From: Numida meleagris
Taxonomy: Eukaryota > Chordata > Aves > Galliformes > Numididae
Direction of reading: 5' to 3'
Assembly (NCBI RefSeq): GCF_002078875.1
Contig: NC_034410.1
Coordinates: forward strand, 100,180,556-100,244,555
Length of the DNA stretch: 64,000 nt
Each line of letters begins with the position of its first letter. Within the stretch, counting starts at the first letter, position 1. Position numbers and translations under genes: made by a program. This document shows positions 48,201 to 61,300 of the stretch, one piece after another. The notes beneath the pieces are model-generated. The model was not told where the DNA came from. It searched no databases and saw nothing but the letters and a program-made list of their open reading frames with translations.

Positions 48201-51200
48201 GAACTGTAATTGCAAGACAAGAACATGCTAGATTGAGAAGGAGAAGAGTCCTCTGCAAATCGCTTCTCTCTGTAGCTGTAATCAGTTACCAAGTTAGTTA
48301 AATTGCTTGCTAGAGAAGATACCCGCAGAAGTCTTATATCAGTAAGATTTACTGGAGTTTAGAGACTTCCAGAATTGGAGATTTTGTGGGTTAATCTCTG
48401 CTGTGTATCATAAGCTTAAGAAATCTTGCTTAATTTCTCTGACATTTGGAGGGGAAAAAAACATCTGACTTAAAGTGAGTCTGGAATCATAAAGTAGTTC
48501 TAGTACTGCATGTGCATAGAACCACAGGGATCATCCTCTGGAACTAAATTTGCAGTTAATATTGTCAAATAGGTGTAACTGTGGCTGTATGTATCTTACA
48601 AGATGAACATCTAAGTATGTTCAGGAATCTAGTCCCTTTTTTTGAACTACAAGTGTTCTTCTCCTTTTATATCTCTACAGTCAAAATAGTAGTGACCACT
48701 ATCAACACAGATTAAAATTAAAAATGCAAAAGTATTTAAATCTTTTAATACATTTGCTAACAGATTATTTTCTTAGTTTGAATCATTCCTTCAGTAGAGC
48801 AGCTAAGGATCTAAATTAATACTGCTTACGGCACAATTCGAATTTGTAGGAAGAAATGTATTAAAAGAGCAAGCTCAAAAAATGTATAAAAGTGCCAAGA
48901 ACAAGACTGGGAGGTTATGAACTTAAATTTAAAACTGAAAAGATGAAAAAAAAAATTTTTTTAAGATATATTTTTCTTGTTGTTTTTTTTTTTTTACCAC
49001 GGCTTCTCTCAGGTATTTAAAGTGGTGTTCCTATTCACACTCAGACTCTTCTAGTCTTTGCAGCGAGCATTTTAATCTCCTTTTAGCCCAAGACCCAAAT
49101 GTGTCATCTCATGTTGGTCTTTTCCCTTTACCTTTGTTATTTACTGGGTAAATTTGCCTTGATACCTCTTCTACTGCATGGAGTGGCAACATCCAAGTCT
49201 CTCTTGGTCTTAGAGACACCCGCTCAGTTTATCAGTCCCTGGCTTGTTACTCCAAAGTTACAGTTTCCAGAGTCCAGGCAAACCCTTCAATCCTAAATCC
49301 TCTGATGCTTTCTGGAAATCCCCATGTCCATGGATCCACATATCCTTTTTTCTTCCCAAGTCCCTAAAACCAGCTTGTTGCATGCTCCCCCCAATGTCCA
49401 ATATCCCAGACAGTACAAAAAAAAAAAATAACACCTCTCTTCTCAGTCCTGGCACTAGTCCTTGCAAGATGGAAGCTGCCTTGTAGATTTTTCTACATTG
49501 ATTGCAGGTGAACAGATTTTTAATAAAATTGCAGAAATGCATGAGATTAACAAATTTCTTGCCCTGAAAGCATGGGAGGTCTACTGCTTCTCAAAAGAAA
49601 AAACAATGTTTTTAATGAGGAAAAATGATACTACTTTCTTTACGGTGTTTTCAGAAAAGCTAAACAATCCTGCCTATAATTTCTAATTAGATAAGCAAAT
49701 TTAGGAAGAGACAGTGCAAATGGCTTCTCCAGAAATATTGAATTGAGAGGACATACTTGTGTGCACATACAACTCTCTGTTCAGTGGTGGGTGCTTTCTG
49801 CACAATATTTCTTATATCTGAACTCTGCCATCGTGCTTTCTGTCTGTATTCCTCTGTATCATTTGTTTTTACTGTTTTCTTTGTCTCATCCTCACGCCTC
49901 CCTGCAAGTTCTTTCAGTGTTGCATGCCAGAGTTTCCTTGTCCTTTCAGGTACACTCACTTTCTGCTTTCAAATTGCTCGTCATCTTTCATGTGTCTGTT
50001 CAAAGGAGATTTCTACAGCTCCTGTATTTGCAGTCCATTCTGCCCCCTTCCCCAAGGACATGAGCTACCAGGATTTGCCCAGGATGCAGCAGGGCTCTAG
50101 CGGTTAGGAGAGACAAGATGTTAGATTGTAAGCTCTTGAATAAAAGGTTTACTTGTTTCTTCAGTGTATTGAAATTACCCTGTCACTTATATCATGCTTA
50201 ATAAAATCAACAACACTGTTAATACAACTCCCCTTTGCTTCCTTTTCTGTAAGTTATTGTTGTTTATATTACATTGCTAACAGTTTACAGCATCATTTCT
50301 GTCTTTATTGGATTTAGGCTCATGACTTTTTCAGCACCATTCATATAAATGATGTTATAAAATACGAATCAAAACTCCAGTTCCATAAAGGGAGTTATGG
50401 GTCCAAAGCACTTTTATTCATGTCTTATTTATTTCAGTTATTTCTTTAACAGGACTGCAACATACTTAGCCAAAAGGAGAGCTTAGTGTGGTTATAAGCA
50501 ATATTTTTACTTTATTTTCCTTGTTGCATAAGCAGATAGGAAAGTTTGACAACCTTTAACACACATAGGTGATATAAGATGATGTAGGAACGAACTGTTC
50601 ATGTAAAGCTGCAGAATAAATTACACATTCTTAACCATTCTCAGTATGCTGAAATTAAAGCTACATATGCACTTGTATGTAAACACAAAGAAAATGCTAT
50701 TTGCTCAAGTGAGAGACAAACAGTGGTTGGATCCAGCTTACAAGATTAAGGATGGCTGAGCTACACTCTCTCTTCTCTCTTTACAGCTTGAAAAAATAAC
50801 TTCCTGGCAAAATGCTTGGCATTTTATACTTATTTTTGGTTTTCTTTTTATCATCTTCCTTCTGTCTTAGTTCTTTGGCATCTACTGGGACAATATATAC
50901 TTTAATTTTCATGACAGATCTTAAGTACAAGCATTAACAGCAGAAAAATGTGTTCCCTTTTCAGAAGAAAAATTGCTTCTGTCCTGAATTTCCTTTCAAC
51001 TTTACAAAAATTTCACCAATTAAAAAGCTATATATTTTTATATTTTGTTAAAGACAAGGCCCTGTATGCTCTGTTTTTGCAAAACAGAAGAATTTAACAT
51101 GTCTTCTTCCTGTAGCAGGGTATAATCCCCTGAAAAGAAGAATTTGCAAACTCACTTGAACTGTAGTGTAGACAAGTGGGAACTTCCAATTTCTGAACTC

Positions 51201-51750
51201 ACTGATGGTTAACTAAGGATCAGTCTTTACAAATGTCACCAATGGTTGTTCTAGCAAGGCATATACAATTCATGTGTTTATTCTATTACAAGGTTCCCAT
51301 ACTTGATAATCAGTGAAATGTCCCTTTGTCTGTTCCCAGTACTCCTGTCTCTTTACTTCCTCCAGCAGCTCATGAGAAATATGTACATTAATAAAGTACC
51401 TTCTAAATACAGTACAGAGTATGTTGAACGTAATATGAAAATGCAAGACATAGGAAGTCTTAAGCTGCATTATTGTTTGTAATCTTTAATCAGTAGAAAC
51501 CCCCATTTTAATTACCTAGCAGTTGTCAGAAAATGCAGGAGGTTTGTTTGCTGCAGACTTAAAGTTTAGCTTATTGCAAAGAGTATAACTATTTTCAACT
51601 ATTAAATGTCTGCATTAGCTTGCTGCTAGCATCAAAAGGGAAGAGAAAAATAAGTAACAGCAAAAGGAAATGATAAAAAGAAATGGAGATCAGCGGACAA
51701 AATAAGCAGACTTCAGTCTTCCAGTACTGTCTGCCATAAGATCCCCAGCA
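42295..51750. other. Long unique stretch, no gene seen
   Basis: No gene recognised. Open frames up to 155 codons (minus, 47791-48258) lack domains, and that one covers a possible LTR. Simple AT patches lie near 46838-46860 and 48940-48992. The stretch 46500-46790 is repeat-free and AT-rich with homeodomain-like words and could be conserved noncoding DNA. Confidence 0.5.
47789..48050 (+). mobile_element. Possible LTR fragment
   Basis: A GC-richer block starts with TGTTAGGTCATGGCCTGAGC and continues through GGGCTCACATAAGGGCCAGA to a GGGGTGAGTTCCG motif that looks like a splice donor. TG start, a TATA-like word and the base composition resemble an LTR 5' part, but the right end, a polyadenylation signal and a primer site are missing. 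It could equally be unique promoter-like DNA. Confidence 0.3.
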
Positions 51751-52778
51751 AGAAGCTGATGAAGTATGGGCTGGATAGGCAGTGTGGTAGGCTGAAAACT
51801 CTCTGAACGGCTGAGCCTAGAGGGTGGAAGCTAGTTTCCTAAAGGTCAGTGTTGGGTCCAGTACTGTTCAGTCTTTGTCAATGATCTGGATGATGGGGCG
51901 GAGTGCACTCTCAGTACGTTTGCTGATGGCTCAAAACTGAAAGGGATGGCTAATATGGCAGAGGACTGTGCTTCCATCCAGAGGAACCTCTACAGGCTGG
52001 AGAAATGGGCTCAGGGGAACTGCATGCACTTCAGTAAAGGTATGTGTTAAGTCATTTACCTGGGGAGGAACAACTGTAGGCACAAGAACATGCTAAGGGC
52101 CACCCAGCTGGAAAGCAGTTCTGCAAAAAAGGACCTGGGGATCCTGGTGGACACCAAGTTGAACGTGAATCAGCAACATGCACTGGCTGCTAAGGCAGTG
52201 AATTGTATTGGCTGCATTAGGCAAAGTATTGCCAGCAAATAGAGGGACGTGACTCTTCCCATATACTCAAAACTGACAAAGCCACATGTGGAGTACTGTG
52301 CCTACTTCTGGGCTCCCCAGAACAAGAGGGATGTGGACATACTGGAGAGAGTCCAAAAGAAGGTCACTAAGAGATGAAGGAACTGGAGCACCTCTCCTAT
52401 GAGGAGAGGGTGAGAGGGCTGGGACGCTTCAGCCTGGAAATGGGAAGGCTCAAGAAAGATCTATATAATGCTTGAAGGGAGAGTGCAAAGAGAATGGAGC
52501 ATGTCTCTTTTTAATGATGACCAGTGCCAGGACATGAAGCAATGGGCACAAGCTGGAACACAGGAGATTCTCTGAATATCAGGATGCACTTCTGTGCTGT
52601 GTGAGTGACAGAACATAAGCTGCACAGAAAGGTTGTGAAATCTCCATCCTTGAAGATATTCAAAAGCCACCTGGGCATGGTGCTGGGCACCCTGCTCTGC
52701 GTGGCCCAGCTTGAGCAGGGATTGGACAAGAGGGATCCAGATGTCCCATCTGGCCTCAGCCATTCTCTGACATTGGAA
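51751..52778 (+). mobile_element. Old, long CR1 LINE copy
   Basis: About 1 kb from the RT palm region (CTGTTCAGTCTTTGTCAATG, then GTTTGCTGATGGCTCAAAAC where FADD would be) to the tail CAGCCATTCTCTGACATTGG. The GATGAC codons of the catalytic pair are changed to GATGGC, and many stops interrupt the frame. It belongs to a subfamily different from the 27.3 and 61.8 kb copies and is clearly older. Confidence 0.93.
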
Positions 52779-55566
52779 TTCTCTAAAAATTTCAAATTAA
52801 CCTTCAAAAGTTAGTTTGGTACTGTGATGAGGATGTAAACCAAGACAGAGCCTGCCACTAATGTCATCTGTAATAGCTGTAGCTCAGTGAAAGGCTATTG
52901 ATGCCTTTTTAGCTTGAGCTTCTATATTATATTTTTCTTTGAATCTTCACGCAAATACTATAAATCAGTGCATTCTTCTTTTTCACTGTTTCAAATATCT
53001 TTGGTTGGTAACAATCATTTAAACAATGCACTTAACTTGTCCAAATATGTTCAAAAGAGAGAATATGATTTTCTAAGTTTTCCTCAAAATTTGGAGTTGG
53101 TCACTGGAGAGGTAAGTGGAACATTCTAGAATACCACTTGGAGAACTAAATGTTTCTGACAAAGCTTCTGAAAAACAACTAGAGATTAAAAAAAAATCCT
53201 GGCAACTTGAGAGCCAAACCAGCTGGCAGGCTTTGTAGGAGAGTGAAAATATTCACATTCTTAATAATCACAGGAAAATCCACCAGGGAAAACCCACATT
53301 CATTTTTTGCTTCTCCTTTCTATTTGGATCATCAAGTTTTCACGATTTCTGGATGAGGCAACGGGATGTCATGAAAACTGTCAGGAGACAGAGATTTAAC
53401 ACAAGATATTAGAAATTCTAGGATAGGAGTGAATTGTTGAAGCAGATAGGCCACAGTAAATCCCTTAAGCCAAGCTGGAACAGGCAAACACAACACAGGC
53501 AGCACTACACAAAGCTCACAAAGGTTCTGAAATTGCACTTCAGATCTTCCAGGCTTATAAAGAAGTGCCCAACAATTCATCCTCTAGCTTTGAAATCAAT
53601 ATTTACTCTGCAGCTTCTATGGATCCATGAGACTACTTAGGCAGAGTGACATGTATTTTACGAAGGAAAAAAAGAGCTATCCATAAACATAAATTTTTTT
53701 AAAGTACATTTTCTTCTAAAATATATTAAAATGTGTATATATAAAGGAGCTAAAACACTCTGCAGTATCTTCCTATCAGTGCTATGACTATTTCAGAAAA
53801 TTTTATATATTTTTTGGTACTATATATTTTAGACTACTGGCTTTATAAACATATATGCACACTAACATATGCTTATGGAAATCATCTCTCCAAATGGGGA
53901 TTTTGAGCTTCGCAGAACGTGGATCATTTCCCTTGCCCATCTTAGAAATGTCTTCAGTAATGAAAATGGCCGTTGAACAACTTCCTGAGAGAAAGTGAAT
54001 GATGGTGTTGGGATACGTTTTTAAAAGTGCTGAAAGAATGCAGTCATAATTATTATTAATTTATGCATATTTGAATGTTTGGAGTGGTGTCCAGAGCTGA
54101 CTAAGCTTGTTCAACACAGAAATGCACATAACGGAGAAGGAAGGACTTTGGCAAGAGGCCAAACCCTGAAGTTAGTAGGCATGAGAAGTACAAAGAGAAC
54201 TGAGTAATGAAAGGAACTAAATGATATTGAAAATGTGAAACTATTTGTTTTTACTAAAGGCCACTCAGGCATATCCAGTGGCTCTTAGAAGTTCAGTGGG
54301 ACATTGCAACACATGGGGAAAAGGGTTGGAAAACCAGACAGTGAATGCCTAAAAGCCAGGTCTGCAGCCTCCAGTGTCACTCAGTAGGTAGTTGGAACAT
54401 TGTGGCAGTCAGTTTCCAAAAGCTACTTTCCATTCTCAAGCAGTAACTGTGGTCTAATGCCCTTTTGCCAATCCAGGGACTCCCCTGTGAACAGACGACT
54501 CACACAGAAATGTCAGTTTTCTAGTAATTTGGTACTGTCCAAAAAGGCAGCACAGTAATAATATTTTCCTTTCACCAGTACTCTGTTGTCCAAGCCAGGT
54601 GCCTCCTTTGGCTGATGGCTGGTGCCAGACCTGCCACAGCCCTGCTGTTGGGCTATTGAAAACACTCATGTTTATTTAGAGAGCTGCATCTAGACAATGA
54701 AACAGTGCTGGCTTCCAAGGTGAAGTTTGGTTGTCTAAATTCTAAGGAGTCATTTCCATAGTCATAACAGTGGTCTGTTTTGTCCTTCACATGATCACCC
54801 AGTTTCACAGCACCCAGACATATATTTTCTGAAGTTACTCTACCTTTTGTAAGTATGTGTAGAATGTTCTTCATGTTTATTCAGGAGTTGTCCAGGATGC
54901 AGTCGTCAGCCTCTCTACCTCTCTCTACATAAAATCTGTTAACGGTTGTGGACGATGTTCCAGTAGCAGCAGAGTGCTTTGAGGCGTAACTGAATGATAA
55001 CTGAACACTGCTTTGATATCTTCCAATTACAGTTTAGAGAATAAATAGTGCCATGTCAGGAGTAGTATTCTTGAAAAGCAAAGCAGTAATAAGGGCCAAA
55101 CCTGTGTGATGTGGAAATAAAAAATAAAGGAAATGACAGAGAGATAGCTTATGAGTGTTGGATAAATCTTGTTGTCATGGTGCTTCCAGGAACCTCCCTA
55201 ACTGCTTTAGTTGTTTTCCCAGTGTTATTCATTGCTTATGCCTTAGGAACCTGGATTTGTCACTAGCAGTTGGGCTGTGTGATGCATACACTACAAGGTG
55301 ACTCGCTCTGCATACTCAATGAGAATATGCCTTATTCATAATTCACTAAAATGTATTTTTAAAATAATATTACTGCCAAAAAAGTAATACATTCAGATTC
55401 CACTGATGTATTTTACAATCCGATTATGGGGTTCTTATCTTTCAACGCTTGCATTGTTTTGTGTCAAGAAATAAGTCTCTTAAATATTTGCAACGCAGTG
55501 TGAAGCAAATCATTTAATCACTTAGCATTGCATTTCCATTCGTAGTCTTTAAAGAGTGTCAAAAAC

Positions 55567-56004
55567 ATGAGAAGAAACCCTTTTCGTGGAGAAATCTGCA
55601 ATGAACAAGGAGACACTGCATTATCTGAGGAAAACTTGGAGACTGACAGCTGGGAGGTCACAAGGAACTTGAGAAAATCCCATGAAGGCACTGAACTTGT
55701 CATCTCCTTGTTATTGTCAGACAAGACTTGTCCAGGCAAACATATCAATTTGTTTCACAAGATGAAAGCAGAAATACATAGCTACAGTTACAACAAACCC
55801 AAGAATAATACAACTGGCAAATACTGCAAGTTTCATGGAAGGCAGTGCTCAAAGACATTACAGCTCACACAACAGAATACCAGAGGCACATATTGTTTTC
55901 TTAGTCTCAGTTTTCTGGGGGATATTGCTGGACAGAAGCAACTAATGAAGCAGAGGAATGAAGAGAATCAAAAGAACATAAAAAAGACCAAAGGCATGAA
56001 ATGA
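55567..56004 (+). CDS. Unrecognised 145-codon open frame, doubtful
   Basis: The frame starts MRRNPFRGEICNEQGD and ends in a Lys-rich tail. It is polar, has no signal peptide or membrane segment, and sits in unique DNA, not in a recognised repeat. In about 64 kb of AT-rich DNA one such frame can occur by chance. No promoter, splice acceptor or polyadenylation signal stands out. I would treat it as noncoding unless transcription or conservation is shown. Confidence 0.1.
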   Translation: MRRNPFRGEICNEQGDTALSEENLETDSWEVTRNLRKSHEGTELVISLLLSDKTCPGKHINLFHKMKAEIHSYSYNKPKNNTTGKYCKFHGRQCSKTLQLTQQNTRGTYCFLSLSFLGDIAGQKQLMKQRNEENQKNIKKTKGMK

Positions 56005-57462
56005 TAAAAGGTGTGAAAGACCATAGGTGTGAAACAGAAGTAGATAAGATCTCCCAGAAAGAGAAAGGAATGAACACTCACACATAAAGTATTGATTGGG
56101 CTGCACCGTGTATTAAAGGCTATGTCTAAGGTAATAGCTTTAGTAGAAGAAAGCATGGCAACTAGTAGAGATGAATTAATTTAATTTGGGAATAATAAAT
56201 TATTTGAAAAATGATTTTCTGTTCCCCTTAAAATATTCAAAAGTTATCATCAATTCCAATTAATACTTAGTAAAAAACTCAAAAGAGAGCACAAGTCAAA
56301 TTTACCATCCTGGTGTTGCAGTATTCCTGTTCCCTTGAAAGAACCAGGGTGCCAGGGCACTCCTCTAGGACAGGGTGAGATGCCTTTTCCTCATACCTCT
56401 GAGCATATTTTTGCTTTTTCAGGAATATCTTACCCATCAAGTTAGAAGACTTTTGAGATTAAGACATGCAGTTTTTCCTAATGGAGCTTGATATCAATCA
56501 TTCTTATGGTAGAGACCTGTTAGGACCACAGCATGAGCCAGAGGTACCTGATTTCTAGTTCCACCTCCACTGAATACTGATCATGCCTATAGCAGAAACT
56601 GATGGTGCTCAGCTACAGGAAACACAGAACACACTCCATGTGTCCCAGGGTTATATAGTTTGGGAACTTGGCCAATGCATGCAGCACTCTGCTTGTGGTG
56701 CATCTGCCTGCATTTTCTTCCAGGCAAAACAAGGTACAGTTGTGGCATTCCAGATGTCTACCCAACAAGATGGTGAAAAGTGGTGGGGTATGTTCATGGT
56801 CTTGGTACCGTGGAAATGTTCCTAAGCCCCTTAGTTTAGCAGTTAACATCTGAAACCATTTATTAGTGGGGAACATGGCTCAAACTGGCTTAAAAACAAG
56901 AAGCAGATAAAACCAGTGTCTTCTTTGTGTTAAGTTCATGAAATACTACAGCACAGCACTTATTTCCTTCCTGAATGTGTCTAAGTATTTCTGTATTTGG
57001 GGTCGTATTACTATTACTATTTTGGTGTTTTACAAGTACCAGCAAATGAAAGTTTCATTTAACGTGAAAAGGTTCATTGCATGTCAAGCAATTATTTTTT
57101 TCAGGTATTCATGTTGCAGTAATTACACTTTCATCAACCTGCTTCCCTTCACTTTTCACACTGAAAAATCAACTATTTTCACAGGTTAATTAACAAGAAA
57201 TATGTCAGGATAAACTGCTTGAATTAGAGTTTATTTTATTGTGTTTTTTCCTAATAGGGTTTAGTTATCCTCAGTATTAAAATATGACAGTAGCACTTTC
57301 TGCATTACATAGAACAATAAGAAGACTGGAAAATTGCATTTACAGAAGAGTGTTTCATGGTCTCTGTGTCAGAGATTGTTTTCATTTGCTGATAACTTTA
57401 TAATACTTGAAATCCTTGGGCTGAAATTTTCCAGCATACGCATCTATTTCTAAACAATTTTT

Positions 57463-57489
57463 CACACACACACGTGCACACACACACAG
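57463..57489. repeat. (CA)n microsatellite with one GTG interruption
   Basis: About twelve CA units broken by a central ACGTGCAC word, which makes the middle locally self-complementary. Confidence 0.9.
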
Positions 57490-57780
57490 ACTTATTGTTA
57501 CAGGTGAATATTTTAGTTCTTAAAAAAAAAATTGGGAAGGCTACAAGAAAATATATTATATTCCAAGCATAAAGAGGGCAGATTATGTATTCCCTTGAAA
57601 ACGTTTACCTGGGAGTTTGTTCTTAATACATAGCAAGGAGGTAACTTTTGTGCAAGATGTATTGCTTTTAATTTCTGCAAGAATCCTACTTGAATTAGAC
57701 TTATTATTTTTTTTAATTCTACTTCATGTGTAGCAGAGAGTGATCTTAGATTGTTGTAGCTGAATGCTCCACAAAAATAT

Positions 57781-57832
57781 TTGTTCTGGGCTGCACAGGA
57801 CATACTTTTGTTCTGGGCTACACAGGACATTA
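57781..57832. repeat. Two-copy tandem duplication, 27-bp unit, at a CR1 edge
   Basis: TTGTTCTGGGCTGCACAGGA plus CATACTT is followed at once by a second copy with one or two changes. The second copy merges into the CR1 5' edge. Confidence 0.9.
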
Positions 57833-58041
57833 CTACTTTTCTGAAAGAGTGGTCAGGCGCTGGAACGGGCTGCCCAGGGAGGTGGTTGAGTCACCGTCCC
57901 TGGAGGTGTTCAAGAAACGTTTAGATATAGCGTTGGGAGACATAGTTTAGTGGGGTTGTTGTTGGTAGGTGGATGGTTGGACTAGGTGATCTTGTAGGTC
58001 TTTTCCAACCTAGCTCATTCTATGATTCTATGATTCTATGA
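57828..58041 (+). mobile_element. Young CR1 LINE 3' end
   Basis: It starts in CATTACTACTTTTCTGAAAG, continues through AGAGTGGTCAGGCGCTGGAA and the young-type UTR GGTAGGTGGATGGTTGGACT, and ends in a triple ATTCTATG tail. It is 5'-truncated at the last 60 codons of ORF2. Confidence 0.95.
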
Positions 58042-58095
58042 CATTTCCCAGATCTGGACTGTGTTGGGGTATGCTGGGGATGGGGTAAGAGCCAT

Positions 58096-58320
58096 ATAAT
58101 CGTAGAATCATTGAGATTGGACTAGACCACTAGGATCCTCTACTCCATCAGCCCATCCCCAGCATGCCCACTAACCATGTCCCTCAGTGCCACATCCACA
58201 CATTTCTTGAACACCTCCAGGGAAAGTGTCTCTACCCGTGACAGTGACTCTACCTGGGCAGCCTGTGCCAGTGCCTCACCATGCTATCTGAGAAGAAATG
58301 TTTCCTAATGTCCAAGGATC
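58096..58320 (-). mobile_element. CR1 LINE 3' end, minus strand
   Basis: The element tail is at 58096 (TCGTAGAATCATTGAGATTG on plus) and its coding side at about 58320 (AGAAGAAATGTTTCCTAATG). Wording such as CCACATCCACACATTTCTTG places it in a CR1 subfamily of intermediate age. Its tail faces the tail of the plus-strand copy 55 bases away. Confidence 0.92.
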
Positions 58321-61300
58321 AGTCCTCTTCTGCCCAGGTCTGTTGGCTGCCATCCTGGTGAAATTACATGATGGCACTCTGCCTCCTACCTGCCCTATTT
58401 ACCATGTGACATGGGACTCTGAAGTAAAAGAGAGTGCTGGCTACAGGATTGTGCCTGTATTTGCATAGAAACTGGGAGGTAAGCGATGAAATAGGCAGGA
58501 GACCGGTCACGGAGATAGGACAGTTACCTATTGCCTATCATGATGTCCTGCCCCGGAGAACCAGTTCCTTGCACTGCCTTAGATTCAAAATCAGAGAAGC
58601 TTAGGAATACTATTATCTGGGTGAGCTGATTGGAATCCTAGTGCTGGATTATCTGAAGAAGTACAGATTCATATGTCAGTTAAGACTGTGTTTTAAATGT
58701 AAAAAGTATGACTTTGAGTTATCATATCCTGGCAGATTTGACTCTGGATGTCCAAATAAGGTGGATAGATTTTATATTCATTGCCCTACCTCTCTGGCCA
58801 TAAAATTGAGGTAATAGCACACCAGAGTTGTGGAAATGAGCAAGTTAATTGTTAATACATTTTTAGATACGTTGATTAATTACTTGAGTAATACAGATAT
58901 GGATAACATTGAGAAGCCTGTGAGGAAAGTAGTAATTCTGCCTGTGCTATATTATACAGATAGTAGTTGGTACATGTGATGCATGTTGAGGACTGGAGAA
59001 AAAACAGCTTTTTTAAATATACGTTTCTGATTTGAACTTCACTGTTACTGACTGCCAAACAAGGTAAGGTACCTATAGAAAGACTTGAACACATTTGTGT
59101 GTTCAGAGTGAAGGGCTATATTAAGATCAGATAGACTGATTTAATTTCAACATTTCCAAACTTATAAGTCTTTGCTACTGTTGCTGCAGTGTGAATGATA
59201 TCCTTAGCTTATGTGAAGTGCTCCTCCAAAAAATTAAATCACGTACTAGAGATAAAAATATGCTCTTCGCAATACTGTACATATTGAGGTAATAAGGTCT
59301 AAAAATTTCATAAACTTTATGATTGGATCAAATTTGTATAACTTCATTATGTGTGGGATAGTGCAGTATTTGCAGTTCTCCAAAGTATTTTCATTAGTAC
59401 ATAACATTGAAATGCTATGGAAAATGGGTATCTCAGTCCATTTAAAATTCCATATAATGATGACCTAATCATGAAGTTGGATAAAAATTACCACAATGTG
59501 ATGTGTTCCTTTCAACAATTTTAGACAGATATTTCAGGATAACATTCAAACATACTTTTGATTTTGACTTCACAAATGGCTGCCTCCACAGCGATACAAA
59601 GGGTACAATGCACAATGCTGTTTAAATCCTTAAATGGTTTTCTGCATTTTGATAGTTTACGTAATTTTCTACTCCAATTATATTTTTAATCCAAAGTACC
59701 CTGCTTGAAATCTTGTGAGACTCGTGGTTACATCTGGTTGAAAAAATGGGATAGAATTCACAAAAATGCTGACAGTATTCCCTTACTTCTCTTTTGTGTC
59801 CAACCGCAATAAAATGAATGGTATCTAGGGGGGTTGTTTATTAGCTTTCCTTTTTTCTTTCTTGCTTTTGCCATCTTGCCGGTTTTCAAAACTTTTCCAG
59901 TGGTTAAAGAAGTCACTGAGTAGCAAAATAAAGATTTGCATCATTTCCTTTGGGTTTACAGGACTGTTTTGTTTTTTTTCTTTTTAGTTGTTTTAAAAAG
60001 TTGCTAAGCAACAAATGGCAGCATGAAAGATTTTCCTTTCTAAAATCCCTTACCAGTCTATTTTATTTAGTGACGAAGGTAAAACTGTTGGAAATATCCA
60101 AATAATTTATCAGGACGGTATCCCTGATAAAAGCAGATTTTATTTGCAATTGCAATGGCGGGCATCCTGCCAACAGGAGCACGCCTACGGACACAGTATG
60201 ACAGCTTTTGTACCTTGTTTTCCCCCCTGCCTACCCCTCCCCCCTGTTTCTCCATTGGCTGGGTACTCCAGGTTCGCAATCTTATCGAAGGTTTACGTTT
60301 GTTAATTACTTGTTATCTGGTGCCAGTCAGTAGCCATCTTGTTGTTTCCAAGATGTCTCACTACTCTTCGTGTCGCATTGGTATGGTGATTTTCTTCAAA
60401 GTCTTTGTTAAACAAAGAGTACCGGGGTGGGGGTGCAGGCCTTCCTCAATACCTTCTTCAGACCCTCCCTAAGACATGTCATGACTTGTCCTTTTAATTT
60501 GTGCAGGATATTCTTGCAATGTGTGTGACAAAGTATAACATATATTTTCATGCTGGCTATACATTAAGTTGTTGCTAGCTTATATATGTATGTTGTTAAT
60601 TATTTAACTTCTCCTCCTTTAATTCTCTATTACTCAGGTCCTGTCTATCCAGCATCAAAAATTAATAGTTTTCCAACGTCAAGGGGTTTCTGATTTGTCC
60701 TTTAACTGAAGGCCTAGAAGTTTTTCAGATGGCTGGACAGACAGGAGCTGCAGTCTTCGTGCTTACTTCATCTACCTAATCTCAATGGATATATATATAT
60801 GTATATATTTCTTTACTTATATACTGAGTATGTGTTGCTGGGGAAGGTTTATCTAGAGAATAAGTAATGAAAACTATCAGAGAACCCCAATAAAGTAGAA
60901 AGACCCCTGAAAAGAACTATTAGTTCTAATAAAGGACCCAAATGGCAGCAGAGGCCATGAAATTAAGAAAATTCTTATCTTGTTCTAATGCAGAAACAAC
61001 ATTCGATTCCCACAAAACTGAGTTAAATTTTCATAGTGGTTTGTGTACCTCTCCAAGTATATATATATATGTATGTATATATTTTCTCAGACCTTTTCAT
61101 TCCATCCCCTTAATCCACTTAAAAATTGAGACCTGAGAGGGAGGAGGTATTTGATTGATGCAGAGGAGACTGCAATGATGTATTTTCAACAACATCCACT
61201 TCCAAGAATATTTTCTTTCAATGGTATTTCTTCAATTCTGCCTTTAGTATATACAATTAGGAATATAAGTAGGAAATAATGATGACATAGGAACAAATAT

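Larger units (their letters stand above)
52779..57780. other. Unique DNA, no gene seen
   Basis: No known repeat except small AT patches and a CA repeat at 57463. The longest frame is 145 codons (plus, 55567-56004), charged and lysine/asparagine-rich, with no recognised domain. Confidence 0.55.

Noticed and set aside
47791..48258. 155-codon minus frame
   Set aside because: No domain is recognised. It overlaps plus frames and a possible LTR and its composition follows local GC content.
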